A DNA stretch of 45,715 nucleotides, from contig RPFO01001104.1 in assembly GCA_009746045.1 (NCBI GenBank), positions 1 through 45,715 of the forward strand, given 5' to 3'. The notes under the pieces are model-generated. The model was not told the origin of the DNA. It did not search any database and saw nothing but the letters and a program-made list of their open reading frames with translations. Source of the DNA: Mesostigma viride (taxonomy: Eukaryota > Streptophyta > Mesostigmatophyceae > Mesostigmatales > Mesostigmataceae). Below are positions 26,375 to 36,347 of the stretch, in pieces (the first letter of the stretch is position 1; every line of letters starts with the position of its first letter). Position numbers and translations under genes: made by a program.

Positions 26375-26558
26375 GCTGACTGGGAGATCTCTGCAGGTCC
26401 ATATCTGGAGATCTCTATGCGCTGACTGGGAGATCTCTGCAGGTCCAGATCTTGAGATCTCGATTTGCTGACTGGGAGATCTCTGCAGTGCCAGATCTGG
26501 AGATCTTGCTGTGCTGACTGGGAGATCTCTGTAGGTCCAGATCTGGAGATCTCGCCAC
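26375..26558 (+). repeat. Four 46-bp tandem repeats rich in AGATCT palindromes
   Basis: GCTGACTGGGAGATCTCTG recurs at 26375, 26421, 26467 and 26513, exactly 46 bases apart. Each unit also holds a second AGATCT-type palindrome (CCAGATCTGGAGATCTC or a variant). The array fills the space between the SLATT-like gene and the next small gene. It could be a protein-binding array or a simple expansion. It lacks the unique spacers of a CRISPR. Confidence 0.9.
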
Positions 26559-26638
26559 AACCGAACCCTCCGAACGCGTTATATCGGAGGGATGAGTGTG
26601 GACCCGTGCATTTCCCACGACACGACACCACAGAAGCC

Positions 26639-27155
26639 ATGGCTGGCTGTATCATCCGCTCCGTGATGATGGAGACTTCGCCCGAAACCGCCATGTTTAC
26701 GGCGAGAGACTACCGATTCATCCACGAAAAATTGGCCTTGAACGCCGGGGAGTGCGGCAACAACAAGCGTGTGAGGCCCTTCCAGCTGCCCTCCATCATC
26801 CGCAAGAGAAAGAAGCGGGGGACCCCCCCGTAACCAGGGTCCACAATGACACAAACAGGAACGTGATTGCGTCCGCACTCACCGAGCCCGACGACACCGA
26901 CCCACCCCCCTTTCAGACAGCCTGGTGGGCGCTCCAGAGATGGGGGAGTACAGCCAGATGACATGGCGCGCGTTCGGAGACCTGTTAAATGGGATGGACT
27001 GCAGAGAGCTGTCCCGCATGTCTGAGCGGTCCGAGTACCACGCTGTGGCGGTGTCCCTGGCCATGGGTCTGCAGGGGGTGCAGTACTGCTTCTCCGGATG
27101 CCACCGGTGCAATCGCAGCCCCCGGTCGATGAAATACACGGGGCTGGCCGACTGA
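26639..27155 (+). CDS. Hypothetical protein, broken into segments by C runs
   Basis: The first segment, from ATG 26639, encodes 64 residues and stops after the C7 run at 26823-26829. One more C opens a middle segment (NRNVIASALTEPDDTDPP). Another C in the C6 run at 26905-26910 leads into the last segment, which contains MGEYSQMTWRAFGDLLNGMD and a Cys/His cluster (YCFSGCHRCNRSPRS) and ends at 27153-27155. All three look like parts of one protein of about 172 residues. Alternatively, the first and last segments are separate small genes. The terminal C-x3-C-x2-C pattern suggests metal binding. The function is unknown. Confidence 0.5.
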
Positions 27156-27227
27156 GTCGTTCACCATCCCGCCGCGGCAGCTCTTGTTTATGGTCAAATT
27201 TTAATTATCCGTGAATACTGTAGCAGG

Positions 27228-27419
27228 ATGCTGTTATTGCACGCCATTCCCACCTACATCATTGTTTCATACATCCTCATAAAGTCCAAGCCTCGATGCA
27301 TGTTCGAAGCTAACGGAAGCCCCATCAAGTTTGGACTGGGTCCCAGTCAAACCCTTATGCCGTTTTGGCTGTTTTCTCTGCTCATCAGTCTGTACGTCCC
27401 GGTTATGATGTTGAGGTGA
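27228..27419 (+). CDS. Small two-span membrane protein, 63 residues
   Basis: Hydrophobic segments at 1-18 (LLLHAIPTYIIVSYILI) and about 44-62 (MPFWLFSLLISLYVPVMML) flank a short polar loop (KSKPRCMFEANGSP). The upstream region is AT-rich (TTTTAATTATCCGTGAATAC). Small proteins with this hairpin topology are common in virion membranes. No family is recognised. Confidence 0.65.
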   Translation: MLLLHAIPTYIIVSYILIKSKPRCMFEANGSPIKFGLGPSQTLMPFWLFSLLISLYVPVMMLR

Positions 27420-27488
27420 CGCGCTTAGACGCCTCAATGAATTATCGTGGCATTAGTAAACACGAGTTGTCTCCGCCGAACGGATGCA

Positions 27489-27725
27489 ATGGGATCCCCT
27501 CCGGACAGCTGTCCCACCGAGGGCTGCGACGGCTGCGAATGGTGCTGTGGGCGCCCATTCCAGGAGCTGCCCGACCATTTCCAGAGCATGTACAGGGAGG
27601 AGATCCTGAACCTGTACCTCTCCATGAAAGAGCAATGCGAGTCGTGCGGGTATCCTCTGTTACAAAACGTGACATTAGACGCGTTTGAGGACTTTGTGGT
27701 CGCGAACTCGAGGATGTACAAGTAA
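27489..27725 (+). CDS. Small Cys-rich protein, 78 residues
   Basis: From ATG 27489 the protein starts with a dense Cys cluster (CPTEGCDGCEWCC), then a helical part (FQSMYREEILNLYLSMKEQC) and a CESCG pair. The pattern is that of a small zinc-binding or disulfide-bonded protein. The frame is open to a GTG at 27447 upstream. It ends seven bases before the end of the YqaJ-type gene on the other strand. Confidence 0.6.
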   Translation: MGSPPDSCPTEGCDGCEWCCGRPFQELPDHFQSMYREEILNLYLSMKEQCESCGYPLLQNVTLDAFEDFVVANSRMYK

Positions 27726-27732
27726 ACCGTAA

Positions 27733-28614
27733 CTAATCTGTAATAAAACTGAATTGCTCCATATTGCTCAAATCAACATCATTCACACACTCATTCATTT
27801 GCAACACGGGTACCTCGTCAGAAGGTGCTCGCGGCAATTTACATGCATCTGGCTTGTCAATGAAGGCATAGTCCGTGTCGATTGTTACTTCCACCATCCG
27901 TTTCCTTTTCCCCACCGCACGCTTCTCATCGTCGTCGTCTCCGGACGAGGACGACGCGGAGAACAGCCCTTTTGTCTTCAGGTACTCCAGCCCGCCGTTG
28001 TCCATGGCGTGCACCCAATCGTCCCTGAACTTTTGCATCAGGGGCAGCTTCTGTCGAAACCAGTTCCTGTCCCGCTTTATTTCCAGGATGTCGAACTCCA
28101 TCTCGGCCCACGTGGACGCGGGGCGGAACTGAACAAAGTGGCACATGTCCAGGTTGAGTACCTCCATCAGCACCTGGACCTGCGGCACGTAATAAGAGGG
28201 TATCTCGTGCTTGATTTCTCTCTTCAGAGGGCACTTGATCTCGACCAGCACGCCGTCCGCTGTCACGCGGTCAGGGCTGCCACCGAGCCACGAGTGCAGC
28301 GGGTGGGCGATGAGGCCAAACTCGAAGCATTTCCTCCCCGTGCGCCTTATGTACTCGGTGGCGGCGATGTCCTCGTTCAGGTTGCCGTGCCTCGTAGCGA
28401 CGTTCCCCTGAAACACGCACCTGTTGTCCCCAAGCTTCTTCCTGAGGAGCTTCGTTGTCGACTCGTACGGATTGTCTCCTATCGCGGCTGCCACGTCGGA
28501 CGCGGTCAACATACGGTTCCGTATGGCGTACCACTCCGGCGACTTTTGAGGCGCCGTTTTCATCTTCAGCAACTCCCCCACAGCGGGGTGCAGCTCGCAT
28601 CCCGTCTCCTCCAT
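27733..28614 (-). CDS. YqaJ/lambda-exonuclease-type viral recombinase nuclease, 293 residues
   Basis: The PD-(D/E)xK core is complete: QKSPEWYAIRNRMLTASD (about 23-40), RHGNLNEDIAATEY (75-88, with the first acidic metal ligand), GGSPDRV (111-117, catalytic Asp) and VEIKCP (124-129, the E-x-K). The family comprises alkaline 5'-3' exonucleases that resect DNA for single-strand annealing recombination. The last 90 residues are an acidic, Ser/Asp-rich extension with a basic KRKR patch, probably outside the fold. It is 51 bases from the resolvase gene on the same strand, so the two may act together in recombination and genome processing. Confidence 0.85.
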   Translation of the reverse strand: MEETGCELHPAVGELLKMKTAPQKSPEWYAIRNRMLTASDVAAAIGDNPYESTTKLLRKKLGDNRCVFQGNVATRHGNLNEDIAATEYIRRTGRKCFEFGLIAHPLHSWLGGSPDRVTADGVLVEIKCPLKREIKHEIPSYYVPQVQVLMEVLNLDMCHFVQFRPASTWAEMEFDILEIKRDRNWFRQKLPLMQKFRDDWVHAMDNGGLEYLKTKGLFSASSSSGDDDDEKRAVGKRKRMVEVTIDTDYAFIDKPDACKLPRAPSDEVPVLQMNECVNDVDLSNMEQFSFITD

Positions 28615-28665
28615 GGTCGGCGCTATAGTATCGCCCCATTATTTTTGCAGCTGGGTTAACGCACT

Positions 28666-29282
28666 TCACACATCAACAACGACCGGTTGCGCGGTGCCAG
28701 ACGTTTTTACCCAGTGTTCGTAGAGGGCGACGAGGGCGTGCAGCAGCGCATCTGCGGCGTCGTCCTTCTTGGGCAGGGAGTGGAAGTACTTCATGTACAC
28801 GGGGTACTTCTCCAGTATCTGCAGCGTCTGGTCGATGGCCACCCTCTTGTTCCTGCGATACGAGTTCTGGATAGAGCACACGATCTCGGGGCCTGAATAA
28901 ACCTTCAATTTCTTCAGCGGGGAGGAGAATTGAATTGCCATGGGCCTCAACAATGGCGAGCAAGAGGGGGCGTGGATGATGTGGGTCTCGAAGAACACCT
29001 GGATCGCGTGACTCATCACCTTCATCTTCACGCTTGTCTTCGTCTGCCTCTCGATAACGACCTTGTCGCGCACCCGAGCACGTCGATGCGTTTGTACAGC
29101 TGCACGGGCAGGTTCCTGCACGCCTCGTCCAGCGTGCGCGCGTTGAGGTCGATCACTTCCCACCCAAGGATCTCGAACGGCACGCCGCTCGCGTGCTCGT
29201 TGCCGGGGCCGTCGCTCAATTTGATCACGCAATAGGCCAGGTTGGTGATGCCGACGTCGAAACTCAGAACGATCATCCTCAA
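28666..29282 (-). CDS. RuvC-like Holliday-junction resolvase, poxvirus A22 type, frameshifted
   Basis: The N-terminal segment has the RNase H-fold motif MIVLSFDVGITNLAYCVI with the first catalytic Asp, then VIDLNARTLDEACRN and LYKRIDVLG. The second segment, one frame over, carries VVIERQTKTSVKMKVMSHAI (second acidic site and helix) and SLPKKDDAADALLHAL, which supplies the closing catalytic Asp pair. The family resolves four-way junctions and processes replicated viral genomes. The frame break lies at the three-base C run 29073-29075 (GGG on the coding strand), where one extra base joins the halves into about 205 residues. The start at 29276 (second Met) is equally likely. Confidence 0.8.
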
Positions 29283-29305
29283 TTATATATACACGCTACT
29301 ATAAT

Positions 29306-29821
29306 ATGTATCCCGTTCAGAGCGTACCAACCGACAACTTTTCCGGTTTTTACGGAGGCACGTGCCTCACGGTCTCCAGGCCAGGGGACAAAGCGTTTGC
29401 GGCGGACATGCACCCGGTGTACCACTCTGTCCTCGCCACGGACAACCTTGCGCGCATCCAGGACAGTGTCCGTGTGTCATGGGGGGTGGAAGTTCCAGAA
29501 CAAGAGGTGGCGCAGATGGTGCGAGCAGTTTATAACATGCGAGGGGACGCGTCCTACATGGAGAGAGTGCTGGTGCAGAACAACAATTATGGCGGGATCT
29601 GGAGTGTTGTGGGCTCCATAAACAGGGACGTGGCGAACAGACTCGGCAAACAAAACAGCGTGTATTCTAACCTGCCAGACTACGAGCGCTACGCCCGCGT
29701 GTTCCTCGGCGACGAACAGCCCGACAACTCGGTGATCCCCCATCCGTTCTACACGTCTGTTCAGCGCAGTAGGTTCACAGACAACCTCGACGGCTCCAAC
29801 ATCCTCGGGGAGTTCGCTTAA
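29306..29821 (+). CDS. Hypothetical protein, 171 residues
   Basis: The protein is globular and near neutral, with segments such as MYPVQSVPTDNFSGFYGG, MVRAVYNMRGDASYMERVLV and LPDYERYARVFLGDEQP. No domain is recognised and no membrane span is visible. It is divergent from the resolvase gene with a 23-base AT-rich gap (ATTATATATACACGCTACTA), a probable shared promoter. The evenly spread composition argues for a real gene. Confidence 0.7.
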   Translation: MYPVQSVPTDNFSGFYGGTCLTVSRPGDKAFAADMHPVYHSVLATDNLARIQDSVRVSWGVEVPEQEVAQMVRAVYNMRGDASYMERVLVQNNNYGGIWSVVGSINRDVANRLGKQNSVYSNLPDYERYARVFLGDEQPDNSVIPHPFYTSVQRSRFTDNLDGSNILGEFA

Positions 29822-29864
29822 ATCGTCTCCCAAGTTTTGTCATGTACTATGTATCAACTGAGAC

Positions 29865-30197
29865 ATGGAGGCGCGCGGCAAGTTTGTCAACATGGGCGTA
29901 GGCGCTCCCATTCTCTTGACGGAGGAGGAACACGCCTCCTTCCAGGCCACCGGCGCCATGCCCGCCTGGGCGGGTGGGGACGCGACGCCCAGCGCCCCAC
30001 CCGCTCCTGTCCCAGTTTCCGACGCGTTTGATTCCGCGCTGGACAAGCCTGTGCCCCCCCCCGCTGCGAGCAAACCAACGCAAGAGGCAAAGGCCGACCC
30101 CCCTCACCTGCACGTCCCCGGACAGCACTACGCGGTCGTGAGCGTCGTCGTGCCCCCCCAGAGCAATCACATGGCTCCACTAGGAACTCGGGGGTGA
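29865..30197 (+). CDS. Pro/Ala-rich hypothetical protein, probably truncated at its 3' end
   Basis: The start has GTACTATGTATCAACTGAGA upstream. The first 40 residues look folded. The next 35 are Pro/Ala-rich, and then HLHVPGQHYAVVSVVVPPQS. The last residues (APLGTRG) and the stop codon are read from the terminal repeat of the element that begins at about 30182. The natural end of the gene is therefore not present. This is the last viral gene in the window. Confidence 0.6.
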   Translation: MEARGKFVNMGVGAPILLTEEEHASFQATGAMPAWAGGDATPSAPPAPVPVSDAFDSALDKPVPPPAASKPTQEAKADPPHLHVPGQHYAVVSVVVPPQSNHMAPLGTRG

Positions 30198-30486
30198 TAT
30201 AAGTGGTAAAAAGTGGTAAAATCTATATCACCCGGTGGTAAAAAGTGGTAAAAAGTGATAAAAAGTGATAAAAAGTGATAAAAAGTGGTAAAAAAGGGGT
30301 AAAACAGGTGGTAAAAGGTGGTAAAACAGGGGGTGGTAAAAGCCTTTACCACCTCCATTTTACCACCTGACCGCCATCGTGGTAAAAAAATACCACCAGG
30401 TGGTAAAAACGAGGGTGAAAACAGGTGGTAAAAAATTACCACCATGGAGGTGAAAAAATCGGTGGTAAAAATGGTAAAAAATATGG
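30197..30486. repeat. GTGGTAAAA/GTGATAAAA array, left end
   Basis: Irregular tandem 9-10 base units of GTGGTAAAA, GTGATAAAA and GGTGGTAAAA, with some inverted TTACCACC copies in the middle. It is the mirror of the array at 33093-33388. Confidence 0.85.
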
Positions 30487-30509
30487 AGGGAAAAAACACA
30501 GATAGATCT

Positions 30510-30640
30510 CACTAGGAACTCGGCTTTGAGAATGGGTGAGAAAACACGTTTCTCACCCGGGTGAGATGACCCAAAAAAGGTGAGAAAAGGAGAAAACGTG
30601 AGAAAAATCTCAAAAAACAGGACGTGAATCAACAGCACTG
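30510..30640. repeat. Second CACTAGGAACTCGG copy followed by a GTGAGAAAA array
   Basis: CACTAGGAACTCGG at 30510-30523 is identical to 30178-30191. It is followed by GGTGAGAAAA, TTTCTCACC and GTGAGAAAA units, a sister motif differing from the first array at one place (GAG instead of GGT). A nested or partial second element end is likely. Confidence 0.6.
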
Positions 30641-31489
30641 GTCAAATCAGGGCAATCAAAATCGCTTCATTAAAATGTTTAAATAATAAATGTTTATAGC
30701 CGTCAAGAACCTATCGATTCATACTAGCCATTCAGAGGCTGTTCTGAAATTGTAACCATTGATCATTTAATGAATCATCTATACAACACTGTTATGGCTT
30801 TATGACACATCCGTCATTGCCTTTCATCTTATACGATGGCAGCTAGTGGTTAACGAAGCTGGTCGCTTGCTAGGGCATCATGCTGACCGCTCCCATTTCA
30901 TTCCCGTGGTGCCTGCAAGAATCCAAGCAAGCCGCGACACAATATGCAAGAGAACAAAAAGATATCAGATCCTTGACGTAGACATCACCATTCTACAAGG
31001 AAGAGCTCGCCAGCACCTAACGGTCCATGCAGCCAATGTGTAGAATACGATTTAAGACCCAACACTCACTCTTATGGCAAAGCAGCCCATACACATGAAT
31101 CACACCATGCGCCAGATGTCACACGAGCAAGCCACAACGTTGTCGTCGGATCAGAAAGCAACAAACGTGAAAACGCTAGCGGCCCAAATCTGAGATTCCG
31201 CGGAACAGAGAAAATAAGAAAGCTCAGAAGCTACCAGCAAGGGATCGAACATAGGACCTTTGGCATGATGTCGCGGCTGTGTGAGTCTCCTGATCCGAAG
31301 GCATCTCACTTAAGTAACGTTTCGAAACAGCCAAACTGCGAAAAACCTCTTACCGGAGAGTTTTGCCAATATCAAGGAGACAACCAGCGCAGGTCAGAAA
31401 TCGGGAGAATCCGGACCATGGTAGCTCGAGCCTGCCGTTATCTTGTCCGCGCTGTCGAGCCGTGCAGGATTATGAATATGAATGGAGAT

Positions 31490-32445
31490 GGAAATGTGTA
31501 GCCTTACATGCGAAATAATGGCCGGCTGACGTGAAGAGCGACTAGATGACCTAGACGGTGGGGCCGGAAACAGCTTGCTTGTTTGTGTTTCATCGTGGGC
31601 AACGAGTCCAACGACTACTTTCTCTGGGTTGCAAACTGCGGCAAATTGAACGCAAACCTCATCATGAAATCTTGACCGTCGAAATGTAACGATCCGACGA
31701 CTTATGCAGTATGCCGCGTAATTTTTTGCGGGAGAGCCGTTGGGCCGGTTCCCGACGCGGGCGACCAGTGGTTTGCATTAAGTTAACTTACCTGAAGTTT
31801 TCCAACAGAAGTTACCCAAGCCGCACGATGGCACTCATCGACGGCCTCAGTCTGTTGACGCGTCGGCCCGATTTTGGCGGCACCCAATTTGACCCCAACG
31901 GTACCTACCGACAAAGGGCATACATTACCTTTCACGCGCACCACGACCCCTTCGAGCTCTGCTATGGCGGTGGTGCCGTGGGGCCCGCATCAGACTGCGG
32001 GCCCTTATCTTCTATGGCGGTGCTGCCGTTGGGCCCGAATCAGACTGCAGGCCCTTTATGCAGGCGGGCCCTTAATGCATGTCACTTATTTATTCTTCTG
32101 CATACAAATATGAAGCCAAGAAGTCGTGTCCTCCGGATTTTTGCATTTGCACCGTGTGCAGTTCTTGGACGTTTGGAAACATGCATGGCATATGGCTAAT
32201 GTAATGACTGACTAGCTAGACCGTTTCAGTGGTTTTTCATTTGCGGGTTATTTCCTCGTAAATGGTGGGAAAGCGATCGCAGCAATGGTTCTCACCACTA
32301 GACACTCCCGGCCAGTGAAGCCCGATTAACGTCCTCATCAAGCAACCTGTTTCCGGCCCCACTGTATAGGTCATCTTACATTCGCTCTTTGCGTAAGCCA
32401 GCCATAATTTCAATGAACAAGGCTACACATTTGCATACTCTTTTC
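31490..32445. repeat. Imperfect inverted repeats, arms about 100 bases
   Basis: AAATGTGTAGCCTT followed by ATGACCTA and TGGGGCCGGAAACA at 31493-31580 is found inverted at 32347-32436 (TGTTTCCGGCCCCA, then TAGGTCAT, then AAGGCTACACATTT). Identity is roughly three quarters by eye. It may be an older inverted-repeat element nested in the junction segment. Confidence 0.65.
31962..32061 (+). repeat. 50-bp direct repeat, two copies
   Basis: CTATGGCGGTGSTGCCGT followed by GGGCCCGMATCAGACTGC starts at 31962 and again at 32012. The copies differ at a few positions. Confidence 0.85.
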
Positions 32446-33092
32446 TTGGTTATCGGTGTGCCTTTGTTTGAATGCAGGGGGGATCGCTGTGCCGACACAA
32501 CGCGTTCAACGTGCTGGGCATCAAATGAGGGATCTGGGCGACCACCAGTGCCCGACTAGTGTCACCACTGCCTTCCGGACCTGAGGGCAAGGCTGCAGCC
32601 GGAGCTGCAGACGTATTTTCAGGGCTTAGCGCAGCCGCCAGGCTGCCTGTGTCGAGGAGCGTTTGCTCATCACATATTGCGCAATAGCTTCGGAAAATTA
32701 TATCAGCGTGTGCGTCTTAGAAAGACGAAGCGATTGTGATATTCACAGCCGAATTCGGTGCCCAAACGAGAAAGTTATGATCTCCGCTGTCAGCCATGGC
32801 TACCTCGTGGCTCGCGGCTTTGATGGTACATTGGCTATATTGTATGATAACCCTATAATCCACCTTAGTGGTGCTGAGTTTTTTTTCACATTAATGACTT
32901 AATGAAATAAAGCTCATGATTTTTCTCGTGGTATACTGTTGGGGCAGGCGCAGGCGCAAGAAGTCTCCTACGGTTGACAAACACCATATGTAGCAGGTTC
33001 ACCTGACAACCATGCCAATATTTTGATGATTGAATGAATAAAGATGCTTTTCTTGTCGTTTTGCGCCTGACATTTTTGTCGGTTTAGCACTT

Positions 33093-33388
33093 GTGTTTTT
33101 ACCACTTGTGTGCATGCTCATGTGGTATTTTTTTACCACTTTTTATCACTTCTTTGGTTTTACCACTTTTTATCACTTTTTACCACTTGCACAAGCCTTT
33201 TACCACCACTTTACCACTTTTTACCACAAAGTGGTAAAAAGTGGTAAAATATACCACTTTTTTACCACTTTTTATCACTTTATATCACTTTTTATCACTT
33301 TTTATCACTTTTTACCACCCTTAGACCTCTTTTACCACCTCGAGGTGGTAAAAAGGTGGTAAAAAGTGATAAAAAGTGGTAAATTTAC
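33093..33388. repeat. TTACCACTTTTTATCAC array, right end
   Basis: Units of TTACCACTTTTT and TATCACTTTTT run to an inverted stretch (CCACCTCGAGGTGG at about 33336-33349) and end at the inverted copy of AGGAACTCGGGGGTG. It mirrors the left array. Confidence 0.85.
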
Positions 33389-33457
33389 CACCCCCGAGTT
33401 CCTCGAGGCAAATGGCCGGCAAAGAGCTGCGTCAACAAGCCATGCAAGTTGCACGAA

Positions 33458-36307
33458 ATGGCACATGCGCAGGACCTTAGGGGGGAAACGTTGCCTATGT
33501 CTCAGCCATCCAGTAATACTGGAACAATCAGCTCTGTGGACAACAATGGCAACGATATCCCTATCCCTAGCAAAGACAGAGTTTTAACTGCCGGGGTGCC
33601 TGCCCCTGATGACGAAGCATCTGGAGGGCTCCCTGGCAGTGCTGCTGGTAGTGACGATAATGACGCAGACGCCAGCACTGGCAGTGGCAACTACGACATC
33701 GTTAGCAACACCCGTGACAGCGAAGATAGAAGAGAAAAGAAACGAAGCGACATCGGCAGCATCAGCGACAGCACCAGCGACAGCAGCGGCCGCAAGGATG
33801 CCTCCAGCCACACGATTAAAAAACCCTCGGCCAAGCGACCCCGCATCTACGTCTACGAGCTGCCCCCCATGTTCAACGCCTGGCTGCTCCAACTGCGCCA
33901 CCCGGAAGTTTGCACGACCCGGTGGTTCCATGTGATCGGATCGAGGAATGTGCCTCTATTCCAGGAGTGGCTCTACAGTTTTGATTTCTTGTTCCTAGAG
34001 TGGCTGCTACAAAGCGATCATCGCACGCTAGACCCGGACGAAGCGGACTATTTCTACGTGCCCTTCCTCATGTCCTGCTACATCATGCTGTCCGATGACC
34101 ACCCACGCCACCGGATGATGACGGGTGGGCACCATTCGGTCGCCGCTGCCCAGGCGGTCAAGCTGATCCTCGTGCACATTCGCACTCACTACCCGTACTG
34201 GGACCGGCGCAATGGGACCGACCACATCTGGACGTGGACGTGGGACGAGGGCTCGGCGGGCGCGCCTGCCGTCATCCGCAACTCGGTGCTCCTGACCTCC
34301 TGGGGCGCGCGCTACGTGGCACCGCGGACGGCCTACACAGGGTCGATGTACATCCGGGAGGAGCACTTTGTGCATGACAGGTGGCTGTTCGGGATGGCAT
34401 TTCAGGACGTGCCCCTGTCCATGGACCCACCAGGGACCAAGTTTAACTCACGGGGTGTGACGTGGGCGGGGGACGTGGAGGAGCGGGGCGATGCCCCTGG
34501 GTACGACCCTGACAAGGACATTATATTCCCTTCCCCTTACTATTCGTGGTTAAGTAGCAATCACTCGCTCTACCACCGTTGGCTGAAGGGCCGGGAGGCG
34601 TATGAGTTGGGCGAGCGGCCCTGCCCCTCGTCCGACTGCCCAAAGTACAACCACGAGTTCCTGTTCTATTTCGCGGGCGATCTCGGCCAGGAGGCGCATG
34701 AGCGAGCGGGCGTCCCTGGTGGGAGGGCGCAAGAAAAATACAGCTGGGGCGTGCGGCAGACGCTTGCGCGTCATTATTTGGGGGAGGAGGGGCAGTCACA
34801 GGGGATCTACTTGGTCCCCGGGCACTCGGACGTGAGTATGCATTTTGTTTCGTGTCCTTGCCTAAATGTGCGTGATGTGACATTATGGTGATTACGGGGG
34901 TTTTCTCCTACCAGTTTGCATTATTACTTCACATGGTCTCCAGGGTGTAGAGGCGAGACTACTGATACGGTACTAACAAGACTACTGATGAGTTGTACTA
35001 ACAAGACCACTGATACGGTACTAACAAGACCACTGATGCTGTATTAACATGGTCATCCCAGGATGTACGCTTATCTGCTTGATAGTATTTTTCCCCAAGG
35101 GCAGCCTTGTGTACTCTTGATGTTTATTAAGAGAGTACTAAGTGCTAGCATGTCACGCTTTGACGGGGTATCATTACTCTCCTCCGTATGGGAAAATGTG
35201 CTTGATTTTAATGCACGACAAAAGCCCTGTCTACCAGCAACGAAGGCTGTGATAATAAAAATAGAAAGAATTGCCAACAGTGATGAGATGCTCGATCTTG
35301 TTTCTGGTCGGGTGCTGAGCAGGGTGACCATATGTGGACCTTGTTTGCTTTTGCGTGCACTCTCTGGGTTTGATTGTGCAAGTTGTTCAACTCCTTCACC
35401 TCACCTCGTAACTTCAATTACGCTTGTACCCTTTTAACTTACTCCCCCCAGATGTGTTTATGCGAGGCTATCGATGCAACCCTGGCGCGCAGAGTACCAG
35501 TCTACCTAAAGTCCTTGACCTGCATTTGACCTGGCACGGATATGCTGCATGTTGACATTTTATTTATCCCTGCACGTGACCCAGGCGATTCCACTCCACC
35601 CAGGGCTCCCAGACGGGCCAGCAGAGCTGTGTTGCCGCAGGCCTGTAGTAGTGTGTTGGAATCGCTCGCCACGCATCCTGAGTGGCTATCGTTCTTCCTG
35701 TTTCGATCGCGTTTTATGAGTTCTTGTTTGTTGTCATTCTCAGCACCGAGAAGTGTCGTTGTCATAAGAATGATGGACGTCCATGTCGGTCAGCATTGTT
35801 GCATGCGTATTATCATTTCTATGTCTACCACTACTCTCCCTCGACCTCCACCTCCACCTCCACCTCCACCTCCACCTCCACCTCCACCTCCACCTCCACC
35901 TCCACCTCCACCTCCACCTCCACCTCCACCTCCACCTCCACCTCCACCTCCACCTCCACCTCCACCTCCACCTCCACCTCCACCTCCACCTCCACCTCCA
36001 CCTCCACCTCCACCTCCACCTCCACCTCCACCTCCACCTCCACCTCCACCTCCACCTCCACCTCCACCTCCACCTCCACCTCCACCCGATCCACCTCCAC
36101 CTCCACCTCCACCTCCACCTCCACCTCCACCTCCACCTCCACCTCCACCTCCACCTCCACCTCCACCTCCACCTCCACCTCCACCTCCACCTCCACCTCC
36201 ACCTCCACCTCCACCTCCACCTCCACCTCCACCTCCACCTCCACCTCCACCTCCACCTCCACCTCCACCTCCACCTCCACCCCCACCCCCACCCCCACCC
36301 CCACCCC

Positions 36308-36347
<40 letters not shown>

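Larger units (their letters stand above)
30641..33092. other. Interior of the junction element, no gene supported
   Basis: About 2.4 kb without a credible gene. The longest open frame (31711-32199) crosses a 50-bp duplication and has no protein-like pattern. The stretch holds an imperfect inverted repeat at about 31490-31590 and 32345-32445, two 50-bp direct repeats at 31962 and 32012, and an AATAAA at about 33037. Confidence 0.6.
30182..33403. mobile_element. Non-coding segment bounded by inverted repeats at the virus-host junction
   Basis: AGGAACTCGGGGGTG at 30182-30196 is repeated inverted at 33389-33403 (15 of 15). Inside each end lies a 290-base array of GTGGTAAAA/GTGATAAAA units, running outward-in on opposite strands. 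No convincing gene or transposase lies between them. No obvious target duplication is seen (left flank ...GGCTCCACT, right flank CGAGGCAAAT...). It separates the truncated last viral gene from the exostosin gene. It may be a non-autonomous TIR element or a structure formed at integration. Confidence 0.6.

Noticed and set aside
26375-26558. CRISPR-like array
   Set aside because: The four units are contiguous 46-bp repeats without unique spacers, in a eukaryotic-virus context with no cas genes.
31218-31260. tRNA or tRNA-derived SINE on the minus strand
   Set aside because: A GTTCGATCCC-like B box is present in the complement, but no A box or cloverleaf stems could be matched. A similar box at 41521 fails in the same way.
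31711-32199. Possible 162-residue protein
   Set aside because: The frame crosses a 50-bp direct duplication and an inverted repeat and has no protein-like pattern. A chance frame is more likely.
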